From assembly GCF_000711725.1 (NCBI RefSeq), contig NZ_JONP01000003.1, positions 124,001 through 188,000 of the forward strand: DNA of 64,000 nt. The letters are read 5' to 3'. The translations under genes were made by a program, and so were the position numbers. This stretch comes from Roseomonas aerilata DSM 19363 (GTDB lineage Bacteria; Pseudomonadota; Alphaproteobacteria; Acetobacterales; Acetobacteraceae). This document shows, one piece after another, positions 42,076 through 50,555 of this stretch; position 1 is the first letter of the stretch, and each line of letters begins with the position of its first letter. The notes beneath the pieces were generated by a model. It ran no database searches and was not told where the DNA came from. It saw nothing but the letters and a program-made list of their open reading frames with translations.

Positions 42076-43101
42076 ATGCTGGGGAAGGCGGATCCATCGC
42101 GGCGCCTCGCCGTGCTCGATGGCTGGCGGGCGGTGAGCATCCTGCTCGTCATGGCGGGGCACCTGCTGCCGATCGGCCCCTCCTTCCTGAAGCTGAACGC
42201 GGCGGTGGCGGCCAGTGGGATGGCCCTCTTCTTTACCCTGTCGGGCTTCCTCATCGTGCGCTTCCTGATGGCGAAGGACGACGTGCCCGGTTTCCTCATC
42301 CGGCGCGCGGCGCGCATCCTGCCGCTGGCCTGGCTGGCCATGGCGTTGGCGCTGATCGTCACCGGGGCGCCGTGGGGGGCCTATCCGTCACATTTCCTCT
42401 TCCTGTCCAATCTGCCGGGCTTCCACCTTATCCCGGAGATCGAGCACTTCTGGAGCCTCTGCGTGGAGGTCCAGTTCTATGTCGGCGTCGCGGCGCTCGT
42501 CGGCCTGTTCGGGCGGCGCGGACTCTACGCGCTGCCGGTCATCTGCCTCGCGGTCACGGCGCACCGCATCGCCTGGGGGGCGCATCTCGATTTCGTAACC
42601 TGGCGGCGGGTGGACGAGATCCTGGCCGGCTGCACCCTCGCGCTTCTTCATGGCGGATGGCTGGGGGAACGGCCGGCGCGCTGGCTCGGGCGCCTCAACC
42701 CGCATCTGCTGATGCCGCTGCTCCTGGCGAGCGCCCATGCGGAGGCGGGGGCGCTGAACTATCTCCGGCCCTACATCGCCATGGCGCTCGTGGGGTCAAC
42801 ATTGTATGCGGCGCCGCGGCATCTCGCGCGGGTGCTTGAGGCGCGATCCATGGCTTATGTCGCGCAGGTCTCCTTCGCGCTCTACGTCATCCACGGCATG
42901 CTGATGAGCAGTTGGCTCGGCACGGGCGACAAGCTCGTGAAGTACGCCAAGCGGCCGCTGCTGATCGCCGCCAGCTTCGCGCTCGCGCACCTCTCCACCT
43001 TCGGGTTTGAGAACCGCTTCATCGCCCTTGGACATCGCTTCGCTAGCCGTGGGCGGCCCGTGAATTCCGTTGCGCCCGCCGCCTCCGGGCGCCGCGCCTG
43101 A
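42076..43101 (+). CDS. Acyltransferase-3 family membrane O-acyltransferase
   Basis: A 341-residue inner-membrane protein with about ten hydrophobic segments. RRLAVLDGWRAVSILLVMAGHLLP near the N-terminus contains the conserved R and H of acyltransferase family 3 (OafA/NodX-like), FFTLSGFLIVRFLM and RRAARILPLAWLA continue it. Such enzymes move acyl groups to sugars of surface polymers. ATG at 42076 (MLGKADPSRR) is preferred over 42028 because the family fold begins there. It is alone on its strand, without glycosyltransferase neighbours. Confidence 0.85.
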   Translation: MLGKADPSRRLAVLDGWRAVSILLVMAGHLLPIGPSFLKLNAAVAASGMALFFTLSGFLIVRFLMAKDDVPGFLIRRAARILPLAWLAMALALIVTGAPWGAYPSHFLFLSNLPGFHLIPEIEHFWSLCVEVQFYVGVAALVGLFGRRGLYALPVICLAVTAHRIAWGAHLDFVTWRRVDEILAGCTLALLHGGWLGERPARWLGRLNPHLLMPLLLASAHAEAGALNYLRPYIAMALVGSTLYAAPRHLARVLEARSMAYVAQVSFALYVIHGMLMSSWLGTGDKLVKYAKRPLLIAASFALAHLSTFGFENRFIALGHRFASRGRPVNSVAPAASGRRA

Positions 43102-43134
43102 ACCCTGACGCCCCGGCCGGAGCCCTCGCTCGCG

Positions 43135-43809
43135 TCAGTCCCCGAACATGTAGTCCTGCACGAAGAGGATGTGTTCGCGCATCACGCGGCGGGCCTCCGC
43201 GCGGTCGCGCCGGCGCACGGCCTCCACCATGGCGTGGTGCTGCGCCTGGAGGACGGCGCGGTGCTCTGCCGTGTTGCCGCGGGCCTTGAGCTGACCCCAG
43301 TCCGTCCGTTCCCGCACGCGGGCGAGGGAGCGGGACATGGCGATGACCGCGCCGTTGTGGGTGCCGGCCGCGAGGGCGTCGTGCAAGGCGGCGTCCCAGC
43401 GCTCGAAGGCCGCGAGGTCGGCGGCCTCGTCGGTGCCGCGCAGGCATTCACCCATGCGCGCGATATCCGCCTGGTCCGCGCGGGCGACGGCGAGGGAGAT
43501 CATCTCGGGCTCGAAGATGAGGCGGCACTCGACGACATCGGAAGGGCTGAGGCTTTCCTCCATGGCAGCAGGCGCGGCAGGCGGCGGCTCGGCGCGGAAG
43601 GTGCCTCGACCGACATGGCGTTGAATGAGCCCCTGCTGCTCCAGAGCGTCCAGCGCGCGGCGGACGGTGTTGCGGGCGACGCCGTAACGGGCGCCGAGGT
43701 CGCGCTCAGTGGGCAGGCGCTCCCCGGGCCGCCAGCGGTCGGCCCGCAGGTCGCGCGAGAGGGCATCCTGAAGGGCGGAGGCGCCCATTCGCTCCGTGAG
43801 TTCCGGCAT
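43135..43809 (-). CDS. GntR-family regulator, FadR (FCD) subfamily
   Basis: A 224-residue repressor-type regulator. The winged helix covers about 10-75 with RWRPGERLPTERDLGARYGVARNTVRRALDALEQQGLI. The FCD effector domain follows, with a D near 140 and His residues in TAEHRAVLQAQHHAM that normally bind a metal and a carboxylate ligand. ATG at 43809 has GAGG just upstream; a TTG at 43839 would run into the operator region. It is divergent from an FAH-family gene that begins an eight-gene catabolic set, so it probably controls that set and itself. The ligand is likely a pathway organic acid. Confidence 0.87.
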   Translation of the reverse strand: MPELTERMGASALQDALSRDLRADRWRPGERLPTERDLGARYGVARNTVRRALDALEQQGLIQRHVGRGTFRAEPPPAAPAAMEESLSPSDVVECRLIFEPEMISLAVARADQADIARMGECLRGTDEAADLAAFERWDAALHDALAAGTHNGAVIAMSRSLARVRERTDWGQLKARGNTAEHRAVLQAQHHAMVEAVRRRDRAEARRVMREHILFVQDYMFGD

Positions 43810-43833
43810 CGCCTCGAATGTCTTGACTGGATC

Positions 43834-43866
43834 AACCAATCAGAGGACCATAAAGCCAGATTGGTT
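43834..43866. promoter_or_regulatory. Candidate GntR operator (inverted repeat)
   Basis: AACCAATC (43834-43841) and GATTGGTT (43859-43866) are perfect inverted repeats with a 17-base spacer. A third related copy, AATTGGTA, follows near 43881. They occupy the gap between the divergent GntR and FAH genes, in an AT-richer patch that must hold both promoters. Two half-sites ~1.5-2.5 turns apart suit a dimeric GntR protein, but binding is inferred. Confidence 0.5.
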
Positions 43867-43900
43867 CAGTGAAAAGCAGAATTGGTATAGGGGGCGGCGT

Positions 43901-44815
43901 ATGAAGCTCGCGATGGTCAGGACGGGCAGCGGGGCACAGGTGGTGCGCGTGGACGATGCCGGGCGCCGCTTCTGGCCGGTCGAGAGTCTCGCGCCCGGCC
44001 TGCCCGGAGAGATGACGGCCCTGATCGCGGCACTCTCCTCTGGCGCCAGCATCCCCGCTCCGAGCGGCGAGGGCCAGGTGCTGGACGAGGCGGCGCTTCT
44101 CGCGCCCCTGCCGGCCCCGCCGCGCAACATCTTCTGCGTGGGTAAGAACTACTTCGCCCATGCGCGGGAATTCGCGGGCAGCGGCTACGACTCCTCCTCC
44201 ACCAGCGCGGCGGACGCGGTGCCGAAGGCGCCGATCATCTTCACCAAGCCCTTCACCTCCATCTCCGGCCCCTGGGACGACATTCCGATGGTGCCCGGGC
44301 TGGACGCGGAGGTGGACTACGAGGCGGAACTCGCCGTGGTGATCGGGCGCGGCGGGCGCTGCATCTCCAAGGCCGACGCGGTGAACCACGTCTTCGGCTA
44401 CACCGTCGTGAACGACGTGACGGCGCGCGACCTACAGGGCGTGCACAAGCAGTGGCTGCTCGGGAAGGGCATCGACGGCTTCTGCCCCATGGGCCCCTGG
44501 ATCGTGACGGCCGACGAGCTGGACGCCCAGGCAATGCGCGTGACCTGCACGGTGAACGGCGAGAAGCGGCAGGACGCCGTCACCTCCGACCTCATCTTCG
44601 ACATCCCGACGCTGATCGAGACCATCTCCCTCAGCATGGCGCTGCTGCCCGGCGACGTGATCGCGACGGGCACGCCGGAAGGGGTTGGCATCGGCTTCAA
44701 GCCGCCGCGCTTCCTCCGGGACGGCGACGTCGTGGAATGCGCGATCGAGGGCATCGGCCGCATCCGCAACACGCTGCGGCGCGTCGACCCGGCGGCTCTG
44801 CGCGGCGCGGCCTGA
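43901..44815 (+). CDS. Fumarylacetoacetate hydrolase (FAH) family protein
   Basis: A 304-residue FAH-fold protein. Visible metal and catalytic region: NIFCVGKNYFAHARE near 80, DAEVDYEAELAVVIG near 127-141 with the E-x-E pattern, GYTVVNDVTARDLQ, and GDVIATGTPEGVGIGFKPP. Relatives include fumarylpyruvate hydrolase, 2-oxo-hept-4-ene-dioate hydrolase/isomerase and ureidoglycolate lyase, all cutting C-C or C-N bonds in beta-oxo acids. The start is ATG 43901. As first gene after the GntR operator it probably supplies the last ring-derived cleavage of the operon. Confidence 0.85.
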   Translation: MKLAMVRTGSGAQVVRVDDAGRRFWPVESLAPGLPGEMTALIAALSSGASIPAPSGEGQVLDEAALLAPLPAPPRNIFCVGKNYFAHAREFAGSGYDSSSTSAADAVPKAPIIFTKPFTSISGPWDDIPMVPGLDAEVDYEAELAVVIGRGGRCISKADAVNHVFGYTVVNDVTARDLQGVHKQWLLGKGIDGFCPMGPWIVTADELDAQAMRVTCTVNGEKRQDAVTSDLIFDIPTLIETISLSMALLPGDVIATGTPEGVGIGFKPPRFLRDGDVVECAIEGIGRIRNTLRRVDPAALRGAA

Positions 44816-44911
44816 AGGCCGCCCGGAGGGCGCGAGGCCGGCGGAAGACCGGCGACCGCCTGTTGGCAAGGGATTGAGGGGCGGCGATGGGCCGCCCGTG
44901 GGAGGAAGGCT

Positions 44912-45889
44912 GTGCTGCACCGTCGTGACATGATGGCGGCCCTGGCCGCGATGGCGCCGCTGCCGGCCCTGGCGCAAGCGCCGTCCTGGCCGACGCGCCC
45001 TATCCAGATGATCGTGGCCTTCCCGCCGGGCGGGCAGGCCGACGTGACGGCGCGTCCGCTGGCGGCAGCGCTTGAGCGGGTGCTGGGGCAGCCCCTGCCG
45101 GTAGTGAACCGCGCGGGCGCGGGCGGCATCGTCGGCAGCGCGAGCGTGGCCCGCGCGGCGCCGGACGGCTACACCTCGCTTCTCGCGCTCTCCTCTCTCG
45201 CGATGCTGCCGGAGAGCGAGCGCATCCAGGGGCGCGTGCCCGCCTATACGGTGGAGCAGTTCGCTCCGATCGCGCGCATCACCGCCGATCCCACGGTGCT
45301 CGTCGTGCCCGCCAACTCGCCCTGGCACTCGCTGGAAGAGTTCGTGGCGGACGCGAAGAAGCGGCCGGGCGCGATCAGCTTCGGCTCCGCGGGCAACTAC
45401 TCCACCCTGCACGTCGCCATGGCGATGCTGACGGGGGCGGCGGGGCTCGACATGCTGCACGTGCCCTTCCAGGGCGGCGGACCGGCGCTGACCGCGCTGC
45501 TCTCGGGCACGCTGGACTCGCTGGCATCCGGCCCCGGCCCCGCTCTGTCCCATGTGAAGGAGGGGCGGCTGCGCGCTCTCGCGAGCTGGGGGCGCGAGCG
45601 CATCCCGGGCTTTGAGGACGTGCCGACCTTCATCGAGAAGGGCTACACGGATGTGGAGTTCTACATCTGGACAGGCTTCTTTCTGCCGCTCGCGACACCG
45701 GCGCCGGTCCAGGAGCGGATGCGCGCCGCTCTGCGCCAGGTCTGCGAGAAGGACGAGGGGCTGAAGCGCGCGCTGGACGCCGCGGGCAGCCCCATCGCCC
45801 ACCAGGACGGCGAGGCCTTCGAGCGCTTCTTCCGCGAGGACAGCGCGCGGCTGGTGCGCGCGGTGCAGCGCATCGGCAAAGTGGACTAG
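44912..45889 (+). CDS. Bug/TctC-family receptor, first of two in the catabolic operon
   Basis: A 325-residue receptor starting at GTG 44912 after GGAGG. Signal MLHRRDMMAALAAMAPLPALAQ, then WPTRPIQMIVAFPPGGQADVTA, VVNRAGAGGIVG and DGYTSLLALSSLAMLPESERIQG, the last an unusual long insertion between landmarks. HVPFQGGGPALTALLSGTLD and SGPGPALSHV follow. It differs most from the other receptors here in the region around 95-115. Another receptor gene follows 20 bases downstream, so the pair may bind different pathway compounds. Confidence 0.9.
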   Translation: MLHRRDMMAALAAMAPLPALAQAPSWPTRPIQMIVAFPPGGQADVTARPLAAALERVLGQPLPVVNRAGAGGIVGSASVARAAPDGYTSLLALSSLAMLPESERIQGRVPAYTVEQFAPIARITADPTVLVVPANSPWHSLEEFVADAKKRPGAISFGSAGNYSTLHVAMAMLTGAAGLDMLHVPFQGGGPALTALLSGTLDSLASGPGPALSHVKEGRLRALASWGRERIPGFEDVPTFIEKGYTDVEFYIWTGFFLPLATPAPVQERMRAALRQVCEKDEGLKRALDAAGSPIAHQDGEAFERFFREDSARLVRAVQRIGKVD

Positions 45890-45909
45890 GGGCGGGAAGG
45901 AACGGGCAG

Positions 45910-46890
45910 ATGACGAGCGTGATCACGCGGCGCGGACTGGGCCTTCTGGCGGCGGGAGGGCTGGCGGCGCCGGCGATCGCCCTCGCGCAGGACGCCGCAT
46001 GGCCCACGCGGCCAGTGCGGATCATCGTGCCCTTCGGCGCCGGCGGCTCCGCCGACATCGCGGCGCGCAATGTGGCGGAGGCGCTGACGGGATCGCTCGG
46101 CCAGCCCTTCGTTATCGAGAACCGGCCGGGCGCGGGCGCGGTGATCGGTACCGATGTCGTCGTGAAGGCGCCGCCGGACGGCTACACCATCCTGATGATG
46201 TCCAACACGCACACGGCGAACGAGACGCTGATCGCGAACCGGCCCTATGTGCTGATGCGGGACCTCGCGGCGGTGGCGGCGGTGAATGTCGCGCACCACG
46301 TTCTGGCGGTGCATCCCTCGCTCGGCGTGAACAGCGTGGCGGAGCTGATCGCAAAGGCGAAGGCGCAGCCCGGTAGGATCGATTACGCCTCCTCCGGTCC
46401 CGGCACGCCCTATCACATCGCGGGCGAGGTCTTCCGGGCGATGACCGGGATCGAGATCCAGCACATTCCCTTCCGCTCCTCGGGCGAGGCGCGCACGGCG
46501 GTCATTTCCGGCACGGTGCCGATGATGTTCGACGCCATCCCCACGATGGAGCCGCATCTGCAGGGCGGACGGGCCAAGGGGCTCGCGACGACTGGCCCGC
46601 AGCGCGACCCCCTGCTGCCGGAACTGCCGACTGTGGCCGAGACGGTGCCCGGCTACGAGGCCTCGATCTGGCTCGGGCTGATGGCGCCGCTCGCGATGCC
46701 GAAGCCGATTGTGGAGAAGCTGAACGGCGCGGTGAACGCCTGGCTCACACGCCCGCAGACGCGGGAGGCCATGGCGAAGCAGGGCGCGCAGCCCATGCCG
46801 ATGTCGGTGGCCGAATTCGATGCCTTCCTGCGCAAGGACGTGGAGACGCAGCGCAACTACGTCCGCATGGCCCGGATCGAGGTGAACTAG
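45910..46890 (+). CDS. Bug/TctC-family receptor, second of two in the catabolic operon
   Basis: A 326-residue receptor with signal MTSVITRRGLGLLAAGGLAAPAIALAQ (RR near residue 7-8, Tat-like) and canonical landmarks: VPFGAGGSADIAA, VIENRPGAGAVIG, DGYTILMMSNTHTAN and AVHPSLGVNSVAEL. Its stop is two bases before the ATG of the molybdenum hydroxylase small subunit, so uptake and first oxidation are probably produced together. The ligand is presumably the substrate of that hydroxylase, by context only. Confidence 0.9.
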   Translation: MTSVITRRGLGLLAAGGLAAPAIALAQDAAWPTRPVRIIVPFGAGGSADIAARNVAEALTGSLGQPFVIENRPGAGAVIGTDVVVKAPPDGYTILMMSNTHTANETLIANRPYVLMRDLAAVAAVNVAHHVLAVHPSLGVNSVAELIAKAKAQPGRIDYASSGPGTPYHIAGEVFRAMTGIEIQHIPFRSSGEARTAVISGTVPMMFDAIPTMEPHLQGGRAKGLATTGPQRDPLLPELPTVAETVPGYEASIWLGLMAPLAMPKPIVEKLNGAVNAWLTRPQTREAMAKQGAQPMPMSVAEFDAFLRKDVETQRNYVRMARIEVN

Positions 46891-46891
46891 G

Positions 46892-47365
46892 ATGGAGGTC
46901 TCCTTCACGCTGAACGGCGCGCCCGTTCGGGTGGAGGCGCCCGAGGGGATGACGCTGCTGCACGCGCTGCGCGGCCCGCTGGGGCTGAGTGGCCCGCGCT
47001 TCGGCTGCGGCGCGGAGGCCTGCGGCTGCTGCTACGTCGCCATCGACGGCGAGCCGCGCCCCTCCTGTGCCTTGCCGGCCGAAGCGGTACAGGGGCGCGC
47101 GGTCGGCACGGTGGAGGGGCTGGGCACGCCGGAGGCGCCGCATCCGCTCCAGTCGGCCTTCCTGGAGGAGCAGGCGGGGCAGTGCGGCTACTGCCTCTCG
47201 GGCATCCTCGTCAGCGCGGCGGCGCTGCTGAAGCACAACCCCGACCCGGACGAGGCCGCGGTGCGCGCGGCGCTGGAGCCGCATCTCTGCCGCTGCGGCG
47301 CTCATAACCGCATGATCCGCGCCGTGAGGCGTGCGGCGCGGGTGATGAGCGGGGCAACCGCGTGA
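46892..47365 (+). CDS. Molybdenum hydroxylase [2Fe-2S] small subunit (IorA/NicA-like)
   Basis: A 157-residue electron-transfer subunit with two [2Fe-2S] clusters. The plant-type cluster ligands are C39, C44, C47 and C59 (GCGAEACGCC and SCALP); the helical cluster ligands are C98, C101, C133 and C135 (QCGYCLSG and LCRCG). The layout matches isoquinoline 1-oxidoreductase alpha and nicotinate dehydrogenase small subunits, which pair with a molybdopterin subunit and lack the FAD subunit. The next gene begins within its stop (GTGA), so the subunits are coupled. Confidence 0.92.
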   Translation: MEVSFTLNGAPVRVEAPEGMTLLHALRGPLGLSGPRFGCGAEACGCCYVAIDGEPRPSCALPAEAVQGRAVGTVEGLGTPEAPHPLQSAFLEEQAGQCGYCLSGILVSAAALLKHNPDPDEAAVRAALEPHLCRCGAHNRMIRAVRRAARVMSGATA

Positions 47366-49506
47366 ACCTCGCCTTCGGCTTTCCCATGGGGCAGGCCGGC
47401 AACGCGCCGGACCTGCCGGGCAGCCTGCGGGCGGCACCGCGGCTCTCGAGCTGGCTGCGCTTCTCGCCGGACGGGACCGTCACGGTCACGCCCGGAAAGG
47501 TGGAGATCGGCCAGGGCATCCTGACGGCGCTGGCGCAGATCGCGGCGGACGAGCTGGACCTGCCGCTCGACCGCGTGCGCGTGGCCGCGGCCTCCACGCC
47601 CGGCAGCCCGAACGAGGGTGTGACCTCGGGCAGCCTCTCGATCCAGGAGAGCGGCACGGCCATCCGCCACGCCTGCGCGGAGGCGCGCGCCATTCATCTC
47701 CACCTCGCCGCGGCACGCGCCGGCGTGGGGCCGGAGGCGGTCCGCGTGGAGGACGGCGTCTTCCTCGGCCCTGACGGCGCCGCGCTCGGCGCCTACTGGA
47801 CGCAGGCGGAGGAAGCGCTGCTGGAGGTGGAGGCGCGCGGCGACGTGGCGCCGAAGTCGGCGGCGGCGCGCGGCGTCGCCGGCCAGTCGGCCGCGCGGCT
47901 CGACCTGCCGGACAAGGTCTTCGGCGCACCCTGCTACGTGCACGACCTGCGGCTGCCGGGAATGCTGCACGCCCGGATGGTGCGGCCCCCCGCGCGGGTG
48001 GCCACCCTGGTCGAGCTGCGGGAGGGCCCGCTGCCCGGGGATGCGACGGTGCTGCGCCTGGGCAACCTCCTAGCCGTGGTCGCCTCGGAGGAATGGGCGG
48101 CGGATGCCGCGGCGGCACGCGTCGCGGCCCGTGCGCGCTGGGAGACGCGCGAATCCCTTCCCGACGAGAGCAATCTTCCCGCCTGGATCGAGGCGACGCC
48201 GGCGCAGCGTACGGAGGTCGCGCGCCAGGACGACCCGGCGCCTCCCGCGGTGCACACGGTGTCGGCCCGTTTCGCGCGGCCCTACCTCGCCCACGGCTCC
48301 ATCGGCCCTTCCTGCGCCGTCGCGCGCTGGGAGGGGGGGGCGGTGGAGGTCTGGACCCATAGCCAAGGCATCTACAACCTGCGCGCCGACCTCGTGACCG
48401 TGCTCGGGCTGGATGCCGCCAGCATTACCGTGCGCCACATGGAGGGCGCGGGCTGCTACGGCCACAACGGTGCGGATGACGTGGCGCTGGACGCGGCGCT
48501 GGTGGCGCGCGCCCTTCCCGGCTGCCCCGTGCGCGTGCGCTGGAGCCGCGCGGAGGAACTCGCCTGGTCGCCGCATTCCCCGGCCGCCATCGCCGATATC
48601 GAGGCGGCCGTCGATGCTGAGGGGATGCTCTGCCGCTGGCAAACCGCGCTGCGCGGCAACGGCCACTCCTCGCGACCCGGGCGGGCGAAGGACCCGACGC
48701 TGCTCTCGGCCGGCTATCTCGCCCCGCCCTTCCCCCTGCCGGTCGCGATCGACGCGCCGATGGCGGGCGGTGGCGGCGGGCAGCGGAATTCGGTGCCGGG
48801 CTACCGCGTGCCCTCACTCGACGTCTCGATGAACCGGCTGCTGGAAATGCCCCTCCGCAGTTCCGCCCTGCGCGGTCTGGGCGCGCTACTGAATGTCTGG
48901 GCGACCGAATCCGTGATGGACGAGCTGGCGGAGCGCATCGGCGAGGATCCCGTCGCCTTCCGCCTGCGCCACCTGGATGAGGACCCCCGGGGCGCCGCCG
49001 TGCTGCGCGAGGTCGCGGCCATGTGCGGCTGGCCGCGCGCCTCGGCAGGGGAGGGGATCGGCACAGGCATTGCCGTCGCACGCTACAAGGGCACGGGCGG
49101 CTGGTGCGCCGTGGCGACGGAGGTGGAGGCAGCCGAAGTGGTGCGCTGCCGCCGCCTCTGGATCGCGGCCGACCTTGGCGAGGTCATCAACCCCGACGGC
49201 GCGGCCAACCAGCTCGAAGGGGGCGCGCTCCAGGCGGTCTCCATCGCGCTGAAGGAGGCGCTGCGCTTCGACCGGCTGAACGTGACCAGCGATTCCTGGG
49301 AGACCTATCCGATCCTGCGCTTCTCCGAGGTGCCGGCGGTGGAGCTGCGCCTGATCGGCCCGCCGGACGCGCCGCCGCTGGGGGCGGGCGAGCCCTCGCT
49401 GGGGCCGACGGTGGCGGCCATCGCCGCCGGCATCCACGCGGCCCTCGGCATCCGCCCGCGCGCCATGCCCTTCACGCCCGACAACCTCGCCGCCGCCATG
49501 GAATAG
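47362..49506 (+). CDS. Molybdopterin-binding large subunit of two-component hydroxylase (IorB/NicB-like)
   Basis: A 714-residue molybdopterin subunit starting at GTG 47362. Landmarks: GKVEIGQGILTALAQIAADEL near residue 45, SLSIQESGTAIRHA near 90, GGGGGQRNSVPGY near 470, LRSSALRGLGALLNVWATES near 492 (the R-x-x-G-L-G substrate/Moco loop), and LGAGEPSLGPTVAAI near 672 containing the conserved catalytic Glu region GEPS. Enzymes of this type add water-derived oxygen next to ring nitrogen in pyridine, quinoline or similar rings, passing electrons to a cytochrome or the membrane. No maturation factor or FAD subunit is adjacent. Confidence 0.9.
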   Translation: MNLAFGFPMGQAGNAPDLPGSLRAAPRLSSWLRFSPDGTVTVTPGKVEIGQGILTALAQIAADELDLPLDRVRVAAASTPGSPNEGVTSGSLSIQESGTAIRHACAEARAIHLHLAAARAGVGPEAVRVEDGVFLGPDGAALGAYWTQAEEALLEVEARGDVAPKSAAARGVAGQSAARLDLPDKVFGAPCYVHDLRLPGMLHARMVRPPARVATLVELREGPLPGDATVLRLGNLLAVVASEEWAADAAAARVAARARWETRESLPDESNLPAWIEATPAQRTEVARQDDPAPPAVHTVSARFARPYLAHGSIGPSCAVARWEGGAVEVWTHSQGIYNLRADLVTVLGLDAASITVRHMEGAGCYGHNGADDVALDAALVARALPGCPVRVRWSRAEELAWSPHSPAAIADIEAAVDAEGMLCRWQTALRGNGHSSRPGRAKDPTLLSAGYLAPPFPLPVAIDAPMAGGGGGQRNSVPGYRVPSLDVSMNRLLEMPLRSSALRGLGALLNVWATESVMDELAERIGEDPVAFRLRHLDEDPRGAAVLREVAAMCGWPRASAGEGIGTGIAVARYKGTGGWCAVATEVEAAEVVRCRRLWIAADLGEVINPDGAANQLEGGALQAVSIALKEALRFDRLNVTSDSWETYPILRFSEVPAVELRLIGPPDAPPLGAGEPSLGPTVAAIAAGIHAALGIRPRAMPFTPDNLAAAME

Positions 49507-49510
49507 ACAC

Positions 49511-50503
49511 TTGCCCGAGAAGATCCGCCTCACCCTCGCCTGCCACAGCTCGGACCGCACGCGGCCCATCATCGACGGCCGCGTGGAGGTCGCGGGCGTC
49601 ACGCTCACGGTGCTGCCGGGGGAGCCGGAGGACATCTTCCGCCGCGCACTCCGCGACCGCGCCTTCGACGTGACGGAGCTGTCGATGAGCAGCCACATCG
49701 TCACCACAGCGCGGGGCGATGCACCCTATATCGGCATTCCCGTCTTTCCCTCTCGCTCCTTCCGCCACGCCGCGATCTACGTGCGGACGGATCGCGGCAT
49801 CCGCACGGCGGCCGACCTCGCGGGCAAGCGGATCGGGCTGCCGGAATACCAGCAGACCGCGGCGCTCTGGGTGCGCGGGGCGCTGCGCGAGTACTACGGC
49901 GTGGACACGCGCGGCATCGCCTGGCGCACCGGCGGGCTGGAGGAAACCGGCGGCAGCGAGCGCGTGGCGCTGAAGCTGCCGCCCGAGTTGGACGTGCGGC
50001 CGATCGGGCCGGAGGAGACGCTGAACGGGCTGCTCGCCTCGGGCGGGATCGACGCGATCATCGGGCCGCGGCCGCCCTCCTGCTTCCTGAACCACTCCGC
50101 CCCAGTGGATCGCCTCTACCCCGATTACCGGACGGAGGAGGAGGCCTATTACAAGGCGACCGGCTTCTTCCCGATCATGCACTGCATGGCGCTGCGCAAG
50201 GAACTCGCGGCCGAGCACCCCTGGCTGCCGCTGGAGCTGTTCCGCGCCTTCTCCCGCGCGCGGGCGATGGCGGTGGCCGACCTCTCGCTGGTGAACGTGC
50301 TGCGCGCCTCGCTCCCCTGGATCGCGGCGGAAGCGGAGGCGCAGACGCGGATCATGGGCGGCGATCCCTGGCCCTACGGCTTTCGGCGCAACCGGGACGA
50401 GTTGGCGGCCATGATCCGCTACGCCCTCGCCGACGGTCTGGCCGCGCGCGAGATCGCGCCGGAAGACCTGTTCCATGCGAGCGTGCTGGATGCCGTGCCG
50501 TGA
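49511..50503 (+). CDS. 4,5-dihydroxyphthalate decarboxylase-like protein (second copy)
   Basis: A 330-residue protein starting at TTG 49511 (LPEKIRLTLACHSSDRTRPIIDGRV). It fits the PhtD-like family better than the copy at 1449: FDVTELSMSSHIVTTARGDAPYIGIPVFPSRSFRHAAIYV, GLPEYQQTAALWVRGAL and GFFPIMHCMALRKEL. It follows the molybdenum hydroxylase by four bases and precedes another Bug gene, so it probably acts in the same pathway, either as decarboxylase of a hydroxylated ring acid or as a cytoplasmic binding protein. Confidence 0.82.
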   Translation: MPEKIRLTLACHSSDRTRPIIDGRVEVAGVTLTVLPGEPEDIFRRALRDRAFDVTELSMSSHIVTTARGDAPYIGIPVFPSRSFRHAAIYVRTDRGIRTAADLAGKRIGLPEYQQTAALWVRGALREYYGVDTRGIAWRTGGLEETGGSERVALKLPPELDVRPIGPEETLNGLLASGGIDAIIGPRPPSCFLNHSAPVDRLYPDYRTEEEAYYKATGFFPIMHCMALRKELAAEHPWLPLELFRAFSRARAMAVADLSLVNVLRASLPWIAAEAEAQTRIMGGDPWPYGFRRNRDELAAMIRYALADGLAAREIAPEDLFHASVLDAVP

Positions 50504-50555
50504 CGCGCATGGCGAATGAACCCGCGACAGACGGGACGAACGGGAGTGAACGGGC

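Noticed and set aside
44880-44905. Short hairpin GGGCGGC/GCCGCCC before the Bug gene at 44912
   Set aside because: Only seven pairs, no T run, and inside an otherwise continuous gene set; likely chance.
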